DNA from: Roseivivax sp. THAF197b
GTDB lineage: Bacteria; Pseudomonadota; Alphaproteobacteria; Rhodobacterales; Rhodobacteraceae
Reading direction: 5' to 3'
Length of the DNA: 64,000 nucleotides
NCBI RefSeq assembly: GCF_009363255.1
Contig: NZ_CP045318.1
Coordinates: 3,337,501-3,401,500, forward strand
In this document: one piece after another, positions 34,105 to 43,592 of the stretch
Layout: each line of letters starts with the position of its first letter
How positions within the stretch are numbered: position 1 is the stretch's first letter
Position numbers and translations under genes: made by a program
The notes under the pieces: generated by a model
Database searches by the model: none
What the model was told of the DNA's origin: nothing
What the model saw: only the letters and a program-made list of their open reading frames with translations

Positions 34105-34712
34105 TCGCGCTGCCCGATCCGGCAAGTTTCCTGGCTTTTCTGGGCGCAGGCATTCTGCTCAACCTGACGCCCGGATCGGACGTGATGTTCGCGCTGGCCT
34201 CGGGCGCGCGGGGCGGCAGACGCGCAGGCATTGCCGCAGCGGCCGGGATCGCCGCCGGGGCGTTCGTGCATGTGGCGCTGACGGCCTTCGGGGTCGCGGC
34301 GGCGCTGCGCGCACTGCCCGGCGCTTTTGACGTGATCCGGTGGGCGGGAGCGGGGTACCTTCTCTATCTCGCGGTCAGCACGTGGCGCGCGCCGCCTGCG
34401 AGCCGCGAACGCGGCATGGCGGATCTGCCGGGCGCCTTCCGCCGGGGCTTCGTGACCAACCTGCTCAATCCCAAGGTGGCGCTTTTCGTGCTGGCCTTCC
34501 TGCCGCAATTCGCCGATCCCGCCCGTGGCCCGGTCTGGAGCCAGCTTCTTGCGCTGGGTGCCGTGTTCATGACCACCGGCTTCGTCATCACGGCGGCTTA
34601 CGGTGCCGCGGCGGGCGCGCTGGCGGAGGTGCTGCGCGCACGGGCGCGCGCGATGAACCGGGTTGCGGCGCTGGTCTTTGCCGCCCTGGCGGTTAGGTTG
34701 GCTTGGGGATGA
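34101..34712 (+). CDS. LysE/RhtB-family exporter (3 of 4)
   Basis: 203 aa with six hydrophobic segments; motif LLNLTPGSDVMFALASGARG (residues 18-37) and TNLLNPKVALFVLAFLPQF. It begins inside the stop codon of the GFA gene (ATGA) and is followed after 28 bp by the homocysteine methyltransferase gene. It is clearly diverged from the LysE gene 381 bp upstream, so it is not a recent duplication. Confidence 0.9.
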   Translation: MIALPDPASFLAFLGAGILLNLTPGSDVMFALASGARGGRRAGIAAAAGIAAGAFVHVALTAFGVAAALRALPGAFDVIRWAGAGYLLYLAVSTWRAPPASRERGMADLPGAFRRGFVTNLLNPKVALFVLAFLPQFADPARGPVWSQLLALGAVFMTTGFVITAAYGAAAGALAEVLRARARAMNRVAALVFAALAVRLAWG

Positions 34713-34740
34713 CGTTTCGCAGGAAGAATGGGGGGCCCTC

Positions 34741-35637
34741 ATGGCCAAGATAACGCTGCTCGATGGCGGCATGGGTCAGGAACTGATCAAGCGCTCGGGC
34801 GACGAGCCGACACCGCTTTGGGCGACCCGCGTGATGATCGACCGGCCCGGCCTCGTGGAGCAGGTGCACCGGGACTTTTTCGCGGCAGGCGCCAGCGTGG
34901 CGATGGCGAATACCTACGCGCTTCTGCCCGACAGGCTGGAGCGGGCGGGGCTTCTCGATCAGATCGACACCTTCCGCGCGGCGGCCATTGCGGAGGCGCA
35001 ATCGGCGCGCGATGCCCATGGCAAGGGCCGGATCGCGGGCTGTATCGGCCCGCTTGGCGGCTCCTACCGCACGGACATGTTCCCCGGCATGGAACAGGCC
35101 GTCGCGACCTATTCCGAGATCGTGCGCAAGATGGCGCCCGAGGTCGATCTCATCGCCTTCGAGACGCTGGCCACGCTCGACACGCTGCGCGCGGCGCTGA
35201 CGGCGGGGCAGGAAACCTCGAAGCCGGTCTGGATCGCGATCACGGTGGACGATCAGGACGGCACCCGACTGCGCTCGGGCGAGCCTGTGGCCGAAGCCGC
35301 CGCCCTTGCCGCCGAGGGCGGATGCGCCGCACTTCTGGCCAATTGCTCCGCCCCCGAGGCGATGGGTCCGGCACTGGCGGAAATGGCGCCCTCCGGTCTG
35401 CGGCTCGGCGCCTATGCCAATGCCTTCACCCAGATCACCAAGGACTTCCTTGACGCCGAGGCCACGGTCAATGCACTGGCCGCCCGGCGCGACATGGGCC
35501 CCCAGCGCTATGCGGGCTTCGCGATGGATTGGGTGGCGCAAGGCGCGACCATCGTCGGCGGCTGCTGCGAGACGGGGCCCGAGCATATCGCCGCCATCGC
35601 CGAGCGGCTGCGCAATGCGGGGCACGAGATTGTCTGA
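34741..35637 (+). CDS. Homocysteine S-methyltransferase-family protein
   Basis: 298 aa, a TIM barrel of the MmuM/BhmT type. It opens ITLLDGGMGQELIKRSG. Zinc Cys are in ALLANCSAPEAM (about 204) and the paired Cys in IVGGCCETGPEHI (about 275). It should move a methyl group from S-methylmethionine, betaine or a related donor to homocysteine to make methionine. Together with fRMsr and the exporters it suggests a methionine-handling operon. The pseudouridine synthase gene follows, overlapping or abutting its end. Confidence 0.88.
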   Translation: MAKITLLDGGMGQELIKRSGDEPTPLWATRVMIDRPGLVEQVHRDFFAAGASVAMANTYALLPDRLERAGLLDQIDTFRAAAIAEAQSARDAHGKGRIAGCIGPLGGSYRTDMFPGMEQAVATYSEIVRKMAPEVDLIAFETLATLDTLRAALTAGQETSKPVWIAITVDDQDGTRLRSGEPVAEAAALAAEGGCAALLANCSAPEAMGPALAEMAPSGLRLGAYANAFTQITKDFLDAEATVNALAARRDMGPQRYAGFAMDWVAQGATIVGGCCETGPEHIAAIAERLRNAGHEIV

Positions 35638-36289
35638 CGGCCCCGGCACCGATTACGACCCGCCCCAGGGCGAAATTCCCGTCCTGCATGCCGATCACGA
35701 GATCCTCGTCGTGGACAAGCCCGCGGGGCTCCTGTCGGTGCCGGGCAAGGGCGAAGGCCTGGCAGATTGCCTGATCGCGCGGCTGCAGATCGCCTTTCCG
35801 GAGGTGCTGCTGGTGCACAGGCTCGACCGGGACACGTCGGGCGTGATGGTCTTCGCGCTGACACCCCATGCCCAGCGCCATCTTGGGCTGCAATTCGAAA
35901 AGCGGCAGATGAAGAAGACCTATCTTGCGCGGGTGGCCGGGCGCATCGCTGAAAAGACGGGCGAGATCGATTTACCGCTGATCGTCGACTGGCCGAACCG
36001 GCCCTTGCAGAAGGTCGATCACGAGACGGGCAAGCCCGCGCTGACCAATTGGCGGGTGATGAAGGCGCAGGAGGACGAGACGCGGGTGCGGCTGTTTCCG
36101 AAGACCGGCCGGTCGCACCAGCTCAGGGTGCATATGCTGGCGCTCGGCCATCCGATTCTGGGCGATCCGCTTTACGCGCCCGAAAGTGCTGCGGAGTTTC
36201 CGCGCATGATGCTGCATGCGGAGGAATTGCGCCTGCGCCATCCCGATGGCGGGCGGGGCATGCAGTTTCGCGCCAAGCCACCTTTCTGA
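35630..36289 (+). CDS. RluA-family pseudouridine synthase
   Basis: 219 aa from a TTG that overlaps the preceding stop by eight bases; an ATG at 35615 would add five residues, and neither has a clear ribosome site. The catalytic Asp is in LLVHRLDRDTSGVMVFA (about 61), with [17 protein letters not shown] before it and GRSHQLRVHMLALGHPILGD later. No S4 domain. It converts uridine to pseudouridine in rRNA or tRNA; the exact site (RluA-type) is not certain. Confidence 0.88.
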   Translation: MSDGPGTDYDPPQGEIPVLHADHEILVVDKPAGLLSVPGKGEGLADCLIARLQIAFPEVLLVHRLDRDTSGVMVFALTPHAQRHLGLQFEKRQMKKTYLARVAGRIAEKTGEIDLPLIVDWPNRPLQKVDHETGKPALTNWRVMKAQEDETRVRLFPKTGRSHQLRVHMLALGHPILGDPLYAPESAAEFPRMMLHAEELRLRHPDGGRGMQFRAKPPF

Positions 36290-36301
36290 GGATCCCGTTT
36301 G

Positions 36302-36420
36302 GCAGGCCGGGCAAGGCCGCGTGCCGCGGCCTGCGAGAGACGCTGTCTCTCGCGCTCTCTGGAGGTATTTTCGGTCCGGTCGTGACAGGGCGGGCGCGCC
36401 GTCCGCAGGTGGGACGCGCG
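36302..36420 (-). repeat. Intergenic repeat family 1, copy 5 (minus orientation)
   Basis: Between the convergent RluA-type and truB genes. Read on the minus strand: GCGCGTCCCAC box, core TGTCACGACCGG (36387-36376), AAATACCTC, hairpin GCGAGAGAC-AGC-GTCTCTCGC, then a second hairpin AGGCCGCG-GCA-CGCGGCCT. From the core to the end of the second hairpin it differs from copy 6 at only one base in about 80. Confidence 0.82.
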
Positions 36421-36426
36421 GGCGGC

Positions 36427-37338
36427 TCAGGTCGGGGTGACGAAGACCCGGTCGGGGTGGAAAGTCCCGGCCCGGTAGCGCCCGACAGCCACGGGAACGC
36501 CGTCGCAGGAGGCCCAGCATTCCTCGCCGTAGTCGAGATCGGAGGCCGCCACCGCGCCGGGATTGCCGTTGCGGATGCGATTGGCCTCGGCCGCGGCGCA
36601 GCGCAGTTCCGGCAGATCGGTGAGGCCTGCCTCAATGGGCAGGAGATGCGCGTCGAGGGCAGGATCTTTCGCCAGGCGCTCGATCTCCTCAAGGCTTATG
36701 CCGTCCGCGGCATCGAAGGGCCCGGACCAGAGGCGCCGCAGCTCGCGAACATGGCCGCGACAGCCCAGCGCCGCGCCCAGATCGCGCGCCACGGAGCGCA
36801 CATAGCCGCCCTTGCCGCAGGTCATTTCGAGCGTGACGTGATCGGCGTCCTCGCGCCCGGTCATCACCAGCTCCTCGACCCAGAGCGGGCGGGCGGCAAT
36901 CTCCATCGTCTCGCCGTCTCGGGCGCGTTTATAGGCGCGTTCGCCGTCGATCTTCACCGCGGAATATTGCGGCGGGATCTGCATGATCTCGCCCACGAAA
37001 CCGTGCAGGGCTTCCTTGATCTCGGCATCGGAGGGGCGCAGATCGGAGGTCGCGATCACCTCGCCCTCGGCATCGTCGGTGTTGGTCGCCTGGCCCAGCC
37101 GGACGGTGAAGCGGTAGGCCTTCAGCGCATCGGTGATGTAGGGGACGGTCTTGGTGGCCTCGCCAAGGGCCACGGCCAGCACGCCTGTCGCATCCGGATC
37201 CAGCGTGCCCGCATGGCCCGCCTTTTTCGCCGACAGCGCCCAGCGCACCTTGTTGACCACGGCTGTCGATGTCAGCCCGGCGGGCTTGTCGACGACGAGC
37301 CAGCCCGCCACATCCCGACCCTTGCGTGCGCGTCCCAT
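36427..37338 (-). CDS. truB: tRNA pseudouridine-55 synthase
   Basis: Makes pseudouridine 55 in the T loop of tRNA. 303 aa. Motifs: [20 protein letters not shown] (residues 12-31), catalytic Asp in [19 protein letters not shown] (about 41-59), [17 protein letters not shown] and [15 protein letters not shown]. The C-terminal PUA-like part is short. Often next to rpsO, but here 16 kb away. ATG 37338 matches family starts. Confidence 0.96.
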   Translation of the reverse strand: MGRARKGRDVAGWLVVDKPAGLTSTAVVNKVRWALSAKKAGHAGTLDPDATGVLAVALGEATKTVPYITDALKAYRFTVRLGQATNTDDAEGEVIATSDLRPSDAEIKEALHGFVGEIMQIPPQYSAVKIDGERAYKRARDGETMEIAARPLWVEELVMTGREDADHVTLEMTCGKGGYVRSVARDLGAALGCRGHVRELRRLWSGPFDAADGISLEEIERLAKDPALDAHLLPIEAGLTDLPELRCAAAEANRIRNGNPGAVAASDLDYGEECWASCDGVPVAVGRYRAGTFHPDRVFVTPT

Positions 37339-37390
37339 GAAAGCCTCCTTGAAGCTGAGGCGCGGCTGATAGGCGATGCCGGAAGGGCTG

Positions 37391-38782
37391 TCAATTCGGC
37401 CGGGCGGTGGCGGCGGCCGAGCGGGCGGCGTCCCCGAGGTCGAGACCGCCCAGAACGCCCGCCCGGCGGCACAGGACGAGGGCGCCCAGAACCGCGCCGA
37501 GATTGGCCGCGACCGCAGCGGCAAGAATGCCCGAATAGCCCAGCGCATAGGCTCCGGCCCAGGCCAGCGGCACGTAGATCAGCCCGATCCGGCCCAGGCT
37601 GAGCGTCAGGGACAGCATGGGCTTCTCGCGGGCATTCATCGCGGCATTGGCGGTGACAAGGATGCCGTAGCCGAAAAAGCTGATCGAGACCCAGCGGAGG
37701 TATTGCGCCGCATAGGGGACCGCTTCGAGCCCGTTGGTCATCACTCGCGCGACCGGTTCCGCGGTGAGCCAGAGCAGCGTGGAGACCGCGATGCCGTAGC
37801 CCAGGCACAGCAGGAAGGTCAGCCGCACCGTCTGTTGCGCTCGCGCCTTGTCTCCCGATCCCCAGGCCTGCCCCACCACCGGGCCGATCCCCGCAGACAG
37901 CGCCAGCATCGGCACGAAGAGGAGGTTCTGAACGCGGGTCGCGGCCCCGAAGCCGCCCACCGCGCTTTCCCCGATGATCGCGACGGCCGCGGTCACGGCC
38001 GCCATGCCCGCCGGGTTGATCGCGTTCGACAGCGAGGCCGGACCGCCGACCTTGCCGATACGCAGCGCCGAGGCACCAAAGCCCGAGAGCGAGCAGTTCG
38101 AGATGTCGATCCGCCGGGTGCGGATCGCGAAGGCGAGGCAACCCGCGAAGGCCAGGATGCGGGCCGTTGCCGTGGCAATCCCCGCGCCCTCGATGCAAAG
38201 TTCGGGGATCGGGCCGAGCCCGAAGATGAAGATCGGATCGAGCACGATGTTGATGATGGCCTGGCTCAGCATCACCGATGCCGCGATCCGCGCCTCGCCG
38301 CCTGCGCGAAAGACGGAATTCAGCGCCTGCCCGGCCACGATGAAGGGAAAGCCCAGGCACCACCACGGCATGTAGGCGCGGATGCCCTCGAGCACCGCGC
38401 CCTCCGCCCCCATCAGGCCGAAGAGCCAGGGGGCGACGAAATATAGCAGGATGGCGACGAGCGTTGCGAGGCTCGCCGCGACGATGAGCGCGTGCATCGC
38501 AAGGCGCGCCGAGGTGCTGTCATCGCCGCCATTGGCCCCGAGCGCCTGGCTGACCACCGCGCTGGTGCCCGCCGACAACCCGATGGAGAGCGACGTGATC
38601 GCGACGATCACCGGGTAGATGAAACCGATCGCGGCGAGTTCATCCTGCCCGGCGCGCGCGAGAAAGAAGCTGTCGGCCAGACCCACGGACAGCACCCCGA
38701 GGATGCCGATCGCCATGGGGGCCGAGACCTGCCAGAGGGCGGCCGGAACCGATTTTTCGTTGAGATCGAGTTTTCCCGCCAC
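37391..38782 (-). CDS. MATE-family efflux transporter
   Basis: 463 aa with twelve hydrophobic segments in two similar halves; opening [21 protein letters not shown] and the repeated pattern [19 protein letters not shown] fit the MATE fold. It exports cationic drugs or metabolites in exchange for Na+ or H+. GTG start (38780-38782). It lies 52 bp upstream of truB on the same strand, with 38 bp to the Trm112 gene behind it. Substrate unknown. Confidence 0.9.
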   Translation of the reverse strand: MAGKLDLNEKSVPAALWQVSAPMAIGILGVLSVGLADSFFLARAGQDELAAIGFIYPVIVAITSLSIGLSAGTSAVVSQALGANGGDDSTSARLAMHALIVAASLATLVAILLYFVAPWLFGLMGAEGAVLEGIRAYMPWWCLGFPFIVAGQALNSVFRAGGEARIAASVMLSQAIINIVLDPIFIFGLGPIPELCIEGAGIATATARILAFAGCLAFAIRTRRIDISNCSLSGFGASALRIGKVGGPASLSNAINPAGMAAVTAAVAIIGESAVGGFGAATRVQNLLFVPMLALSAGIGPVVGQAWGSGDKARAQQTVRLTFLLCLGYGIAVSTLLWLTAEPVARVMTNGLEAVPYAAQYLRWVSISFFGYGILVTANAAMNAREKPMLSLTLSLGRIGLIYVPLAWAGAYALGYSGILAAAVAANLGAVLGALVLCRRAGVLGGLDLGDAARSAAATARPN

Positions 38783-38820
38783 GCGCCTGCTCCTGTTCGC
38801 AATGGCAGGGAGTTAGCGGG

Positions 38821-39021
38821 CTAGGCGGAATCGTCCAGCACGCGCGCCTCGGAGACCAGCATCACCGGGATGCCATCGCGGATCGGATAGGCCAGGCCCG
38901 CGCGCGCACTGACCAGCTCCTGACGCTCCGGATCGTAGGACAGCGTGGCCTGGGTCTCCGGGCAGATCAGCGCCTCCAGCATGCGGCGGTCAAACTGGGT
39001 CGAAGGGGTGTCGTCGTTCAT
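38821..39021 (-). CDS. Trm112-family small protein
   Basis: 66 aa, the usual length for bacterial Trm112-like (YcaR) proteins. Pattern [21 protein letters not shown], then [18 protein letters not shown]. Only one Cys of the zinc set remains (C20), as in many bacterial forms. Eukaryotic Trm112 activates methyltransferases; the bacterial role is unclear. ATGA overlap with the Lon-N gene. Confidence 0.9.
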   Translation of the reverse strand: MNDDTPSTQFDRRMLEALICPETQATLSYDPERQELVSARAGLAYPIRDGIPVMLVSEARVLDDSA

Positions 39022-39668
39022 TGCATGATGTCCTCACCATCGGGACCGCCCGACCGCAGCGCGTATTCCAGCAGCGTGACCAGCGTTTCCCGGCGGCTGG
39101 CGAGACGGGGGGCTTCCAGAAGCGCCTGTTTCTCCTCGGGCTCGAAATCGAGCAGCATCGACAGGGAGTTGATCAACAGCTCGTCATCGGCCTCCTTCAG
39201 CGACGACCAATCCGCGGACAGATCGCGCGCGGCGAAGAAGCGGTTGAGGATGGACAGGAAGGCAGAGCGGTCGAATTCGTCATCGTGCTCCGAACGCGCG
39301 TTGCGATCCGCCTCGAAATCCGACCAGCTGACACGGGCGCGGCGATATGGGGTGAAGCCGTCCTCCTCCGCCTCCAGCCGGAACCGGGAGAGACCGGTCA
39401 GCGTGATCATGTAGCGCCCGTCCTCCGTTTCAGAGAATTGGGTGATCCGGCCCGCGCAGCCGATCTTGTGCAGGGCCTTTTCGTTGCCCGGGTTCGGGTT
39501 CGGTTGCACCATCCCGATGAGCCGCGCATCGGTCTTCAGCGTATCGTCGAACATCTGCAGGTACCGCGGCTCGAAGAGATGCAGCGGCAAATGCGCGCGC
39601 GGCAGCAACAGGGCGCCGGGCAGCGGGAAGATCGCGATCGTGTCGGGGAGGTCTTTGTACCTTGCCAT
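39018..39668 (-). CDS. LON-peptidase substrate-binding-domain protein
   Basis: 216 aa consisting only of the Lon N-terminal (substrate-binding) domain: [26 protein letters not shown] (given as residues 11-36), [20 protein letters not shown] and RFRLE. No AAA or protease domain, as usual for this stand-alone family. Role unknown, possibly protein quality control. Downstream of the thioredoxin-TPR gene by 27 bp and coupled to the Trm112 gene. Confidence 0.9.
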   Translation of the reverse strand: MARYKDLPDTIAIFPLPGALLLPRAHLPLHLFEPRYLQMFDDTLKTDARLIGMVQPNPNPGNEKALHKIGCAGRITQFSETEDGRYMITLTGLSRFRLEAEEDGFTPYRRARVSWSDFEADRNARSEHDDEFDRSAFLSILNRFFAARDLSADWSSLKEADDELLINSLSMLLDFEPEEKQALLEAPRLASRRETLVTLLEYALRSGGPDGEDIMQ

Positions 39669-39695
39669 AAGCTGCGAGTTAGCCCCTTCCCGGTC

Positions 39696-40607
39696 TCAGG
39701 CAAATATCATCGAGCTAAGTTTCCGACGCCCGTTCAGCACGATCGGATCATTGGGCTTAAGCGCGTCGAAAATCGTGAACAGCTGCTGCTTCGCGGCCCC
39801 GTCATTCCACTCGCGATCCTGGCGGAACATCTCCAGAAGCTGGTTCACGGCCTCCTCGGTGCGCCCGCCCGCATGAAGCGCCTGGGCCAGGTCGAAACGC
39901 GCCTGCTGGTCGGCGGGATCGGCGGCGACCTTGGCCTCGAGCTCGGCGATGGGGCCCGCCTGTTCGGCCTGATGGGCCAGGGCGATCTGGGCACGCGCGG
40001 CCTCGAGCTCGGGCGCGTCTGTGATCTCGGCCGGGGCCCCGTTGAGGATGGCCTCGGCCTGGTCCACATCGCCGCCGGCGAGCGTCGCGCGGATGAGACC
40101 GGCATAGGCGCCCGCATGGTTCGGCTCCTCGCCGAGGATGGCCTGAAAGATCTGCGCGGCATCCTGCGCCTGCCCGGCCTCGAGCATCTCTTCCGCCGCG
40201 GCCACGGCGTCATCGAGGCCACCCGACGCATCGCCGCCGCCCATCTTGGCGAGTTGCTCGACGAACTGCTTGATCTGGCTTTCGGGCACCGCCCCCTGGA
40301 AGCCATCGACCGGCTGGCCCTTGTGGAAGGCATAGACCGTCGGGATCGACTGGATGCGGAGCTGACCCGCGATCTGCTGGGCTTCGTCGACATTGACCTT
40401 GGCCATCTTCACAGCGCCCTTCTGCGCGCGCACGGCCGCTTCGAGCTGGGGGCCCAGCGTCTTGCACGGCCCGCACCAGGGCGCCCAGAAATCGACGATG
40501 ACCGGAACCTCCTGGCTGGCCTCGATGACATCCGTCATGAAGTCCTGTTCAGCGACATCCTTGATGATATCGGCGTCGTTCGGGGTCGATTGTCCAAGCT
40601 CGATCAT
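39696..40607 (-). CDS. Thioredoxin-TPR fusion protein (YbbN/CnoX-like)
   Basis: 303 aa. The N-terminal thioredoxin domain has the active site FWAPWCGPCK (about residues 40-49), so it is redox-competent, unlike E. coli YbbN (SxxC). The C-terminal part has TPR-like helices (AAEEMLEAGQAQDAAQIFQA and the segment from 205 on). YbbN/CnoX acts as a chaperedoxin that shields clients during oxidative stress and passes them to GroEL or DnaK. The ATG at 40607 is used; a longer open frame upstream lacks similarity. Co-directional with the Lon-N and Trm112 genes. Confidence 0.9.
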   Translation of the reverse strand: MIELGQSTPNDADIIKDVAEQDFMTDVIEASQEVPVIVDFWAPWCGPCKTLGPQLEAAVRAQKGAVKMAKVNVDEAQQIAGQLRIQSIPTVYAFHKGQPVDGFQGAVPESQIKQFVEQLAKMGGGDASGGLDDAVAAAEEMLEAGQAQDAAQIFQAILGEEPNHAGAYAGLIRATLAGGDVDQAEAILNGAPAEITDAPELEAARAQIALAHQAEQAGPIAELEAKVAADPADQQARFDLAQALHAGGRTEEAVNQLLEMFRQDREWNDGAAKQQLFTIFDALKPNDPIVLNGRRKLSSMIFA

Positions 40608-41048
40608 GGCGGGCTCCGTCTGGCGAATGGCGTATGTTGACGTGTAGATGGCGCGCACGAACCCGTGATGCAAGGGCAGCAGTGCCATCCGGGGGCCCGC
40701 GCAGGAGGCTGCAACCCGGCGCGCGCCCACGCCCGGCCAACACGTTCGGACAATCGGTGAAGTCGCCGGGCCGCGGTACGACGCAATCGTCCGGCTCGGA
40801 TCTACCGGACACGTTGCCGTGCGCTCAAGACCGCTGCCATGCGCCCACCCAATGCCGACACGCGCAGATCCGGCACCCGCCATCACGCCGCCGAAGGGCA
40901 CATCAAACACCGCGCGCCGACACCCTCACCGACCATGCGTCCCAAGCCGGAATGGCGCGCCCCGCCCTGTCACGACCGGACCGGAAATACCTCCAGAGAG
41001 CGCGAGAGACAGCGTCTCTCGCAGGCCGCGGCACGCGGCCTTGCCCGC
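40608..41048. other. 441-bp intergenic stretch with repeat copy 6
   Basis: No gene could be supported here. The left part (40608-40930) is GC-rich upstream DNA of the thioredoxin-TPR gene and must hold its promoter; I could not pick a convincing -35/-10 pair. The right part is family 1 repeat copy 6, which ends just before the xth stop codon. Open frames crossing the region look like shadow reading. Confidence 0.6.
40937..41047 (+). repeat. Intergenic repeat family 1, copy 6 (plus orientation)
   Basis: GCGTCCCAAG box (40937), core TGTCACGACCGG (40968-40979), GGAAATACCTC, hairpin GCGAGAGAC-AGC-GTCTCTCGC, second hairpin AGGCCGCG-GCA-CGCGGCCT. It ends one base before the xth stop codon on the opposite strand. 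Nearly identical to copy 5. Confidence 0.82.
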
Positions 41049-41837
41049 TCAAAGATCGAAAGACGCAAAGACCGGTGCGTGATCGGAGGGCTGTTCCCAT
41101 CCGCGCACATGGCGCAGGACCCGGCTGCCATGGGCGGCATTCGAGATGTCGGGCGTCGCCCAGACGTGATCGAGCCTGCGGCCCTTGTCCGCCGCGTCCC
41201 AATCCGGAGACCGGTAGGACCACCAGGAATAAAGCTGTCCCTCGGGGATGTCGGCGCGGGTCACGTCGACCCAGCCGCCTGCATCCTGCGCAGCCCCCAG
41301 ATGCTCGACCTCGACAGGCGTATGCGAGACGACCTTCAGAAGCTGCTTGTGCGACCAGACGTCATCCTCACGCGGGGCGATGTTCAGATCCCCTACGAGG
41401 ATCGACTTCTCGGGCCGTTCGGCATGGAACCAGTCGCGCATCTCGGTCAGGTAATCGAGCTTCTGGCCGAATTTCTCGTTCACCGCGCGGTCGGGTTTGT
41501 CGCCGCCTGCGGGCACGTAGAAATTGTGGATCGTCACGCCGTTCTCGAGCCGGGCGGCCACGTGCCGCGCATGCCCCAAGGCGGCAAAATCGCGATCGCC
41601 CGCATCCTCGATCGGCAGTTTCGACAGGATCGCCACGCCGTTATAGCCCTTCTGTCCGCGTGCGACCATGTGCCTGTAGCCCAGCTCCGCAAAGGCCTCT
41701 GTCGGGATCTTCTCGACCGGGCTCTTGCACTCCTGGAGGCAGAGGACATCCGGCCCCTCTTCCTGCAACAGCCGCGCGACGAGACCTTCGCGCAGGCGCA
41801 CGGAGTTGATGTTCCAGGTGGCAAGCGTGAAGGGCAT
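41049..41837 (-). CDS. xth: Exodeoxyribonuclease III / AP endonuclease
   Basis: 262 aa, full-length EEP-fold enzyme that cuts at abasic sites and removes 3' blocking groups. Motifs: LATWNINSVRLREG (Asn), CLQECKSPVEKIP (catalytic Glu), IHNFYVPAGGDKPDRAV, LVGDLNIAPREDDVW, RLDHVWATPDI and the terminal SDHAPVFASFDL with the catalytic His. AGGAGA precedes the ATG. Copy 6 of the repeat lies directly after the stop. Confidence 0.95.
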   Translation of the reverse strand: MPFTLATWNINSVRLREGLVARLLQEEGPDVLCLQECKSPVEKIPTEAFAELGYRHMVARGQKGYNGVAILSKLPIEDAGDRDFAALGHARHVAARLENGVTIHNFYVPAGGDKPDRAVNEKFGQKLDYLTEMRDWFHAERPEKSILVGDLNIAPREDDVWSHKQLLKVVSHTPVEVEHLGAAQDAGGWVDVTRADIPEGQLYSWWSYRSPDWDAADKGRRLDHVWATPDISNAAHGSRVLRHVRGWEQPSDHAPVFASFDL

Positions 41838-42001
41838 GGCGGATCTCCTGCGGGTAAAGATGCGGTGCTCGACCTCTCGCCCATCGGGATTGTACGCGCA
41901 AGGGTCGGAGCGCCGCAGGCGGGACGCGACAGTCGCGCCGCAGAGAGCAACGCCGCGACAAAGCCTTTGACAGCAGCCAGCCCCGCTGCGCCAATGACTC
42001 C

Positions 42002-42619
42002 ATGATATCGCTTCAGTTCCTCCTCACCGCCTTCGTGGTCGTCATCGCGCCGGGCACGGGTGTGCTCTACACCCTCGCCATCTCTCTGGGTCAGGGGCGG
42101 CGCGCCGCGCTTTGGGCGGCCCTTGGCTGCACCATCGGGATCGTGCCGCATCTCGCGGCCGCGATCCTCGGGCTGGCGGCGGTGCTGCATACGAGCGCAC
42201 TGCTGTTCACGGCCGTGAAATGGGCGGGTGTTGCCTATCTGCTGTGGCTGGCGTGGCAGTCTTTGGGCGCAGGCGGTGCGCTGTCGGTCACGGCGGAAAA
42301 GCGCGCCGATCCCGGGCATCGCATCGCGCGGCGCGGGGCGCTGATCAACATCCTCAACCCAAAGCTGTCGGTCTTCTTCCTGGCCCTGCTGCCGCCTTTC
42401 CTGAGCGGCAATCCCGAGAGCGCCACCTTCGAGATGACGTTGATGGGCGCGATCTTCATGGTGCTGACCTTCGGGATCTTCGTCCTTTACGGGCTGATGG
42501 CTGCCGCGGCGCGCGACAGGCTCCTGGGCAGTGCGGCGATCATGCGCTGGCTGAACCGGTCCTTTGCCGCGCTCTTTGCGGCCCTGGCGGGCCGACTGGC
42601 GCTCGAACGGGCCGGGTGA
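42002..42619 (+). CDS. LysE/RhtB-family exporter (4 of 4)
   Basis: 205 aa with six hydrophobic segments; motif FVVVIAPGTGVLYTLAISLG (residues 11-30) and LINILNPKLSVFFLALLPPF. In the usual LysE pattern the residue after PG is often P or S; here it is T. Divergent from xth by 164 bp, which contain no other gene. Substrate unknown. Confidence 0.9.
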   Translation: MISLQFLLTAFVVVIAPGTGVLYTLAISLGQGRRAALWAALGCTIGIVPHLAAAILGLAAVLHTSALLFTAVKWAGVAYLLWLAWQSLGAGGALSVTAEKRADPGHRIARRGALINILNPKLSVFFLALLPPFLSGNPESATFEMTLMGAIFMVLTFGIFVLYGLMAAAARDRLLGSAAIMRWLNRSFAALFAALAGRLALERAG

Positions 42620-42679
42620 CTTCCGGCGCGGACCGCACTACCTGACGGGTCGAGACCACGCCAAGACGGAGCCTGCCCG

Positions 42680-43132
42680 ATGAACGATATCCCCCGGTCC
42701 GCATTGATCCTCGGAGTTGCGGGCGTGATCCCGTTTTTCTGGGGGGCGCTGACGCTCCTGTCGCCGGAGCTTGCGCAATGGGGGCTCGACACGCTCGGGC
42801 CGCGCTTCATCGGACCTTACGTGCAACTCTATTACGGCGCGGTGATCCTGAGCTTCATGTCGGGCGTGCTCTGGGGCTTTGCCACCAAGGCCGAGGATGC
42901 CCGCGCCGCCACGGGCTACGCGCTGTCGGTGATCCCCGCGCTCTGGGCCTTCTTCATGACCGGGGGCGGGCCGGTTTCGGCGGGCACCAACCTGATCTTC
43001 GGCTATCTCGGTCTGCTCGTGCTGGATTTCGCCTTCTGGCGCTGGGGTCTCGCTCCCCGGTGGTGGATGCAGCTGCGGGTGCTGCTGACAGCGCTCGTGG
43101 TGATCTGCCTGGCGGTGGGCGTCTTCTACTGA
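42680..43132 (+). CDS. DUF3429 membrane protein
   Basis: 150 aa with about five hydrophobic segments. It fits DUF3429: IPRSALILGVAGVIPFFWGA, GPYVQLYYGAVILSFMSGVLWG and a tail RWWMQLRVLLTALV. Role unknown. It follows the LysE gene by 60 bp on the same strand and converges with the YqaA-like gene four bases after its end. Confidence 0.87.
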   Translation: MNDIPRSALILGVAGVIPFFWGALTLLSPELAQWGLDTLGPRFIGPYVQLYYGAVILSFMSGVLWGFATKAEDARAATGYALSVIPALWAFFMTGGGPVSAGTNLIFGYLGLLVLDFAFWRWGLAPRWWMQLRVLLTALVVICLAVGVFY

Positions 43133-43136
43133 CGCC

Positions 43137-43577
43137 TTACGCGGAGGCCGCTGCCGTGGCCCAAGCGAGCGCCGCATAGCGGCCCGTCTTCGCGATGCTG
43201 ACCAGAGCAAGAAACACCCAAAGCCGGACCTTGGCGATCCCGGCAATGACGGTGAACGCGTCGCCCAAGGGCGCCCATGACAGGAGCAGCGTCCAGACGC
43301 CGTAGCGCTGCCACCACGCCTGTGCCCGATCCATCTGCTTGTCGGAGGCCGGAAACCAGCGGGTGCCGCGCAGCCGTTCGGCCCAGAGGCCCAGCACGTA
43401 ATTGACCACTGCGCCGAGGATATTGCCGATACTGGCCACGACGATCAGCAGCCAGATGGCCGCCGATCCGTTCAGCTGCAGGCCGACGAAGACCACTTCG
43501 GATTGAAACGGCAGGATGGTCGCGGCACCGAAGGCCGCCGCAAACAATCCCGCAAGGGCTAGAAGACTGACCTCCAC
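43137..43577 (-). CDS. YqaA-family (SNARE-associated/DedA-like) membrane protein
   Basis: 146 aa, GTG start. Four hydrophobic segments with the DedA-type pattern FGAATILPFQSEVVFVGL, then IGNILGAVVNYVLGLW and WAPLGDAFTVIAGIAKV. DedA relatives are lipid scramblases or transporters needed for envelope health; YqaA members are short and unstudied. It sits 15 bp after the NYN-domain gene on the same strand. Confidence 0.88.
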   Translation of the reverse strand: MEVSLLALAGLFAAAFGAATILPFQSEVVFVGLQLNGSAAIWLLIVVASIGNILGAVVNYVLGLWAERLRGTRWFPASDKQMDRAQAWWQRYGVWTLLLSWAPLGDAFTVIAGIAKVRLWVFLALVSIAKTGRYAALAWATAAASA

Positions 43578-43592
43578 AAGGTCTGACCGGGA

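Noticed and set aside
39021..40640. 539-codon plus-strand open frame over the Lon-N and thioredoxin genes
   Set aside because: Long antisense frames are expected in GC-rich DNA; its product has the Arg/Leu/Gly-rich look of a shadow, while the minus-strand genes have clear families.
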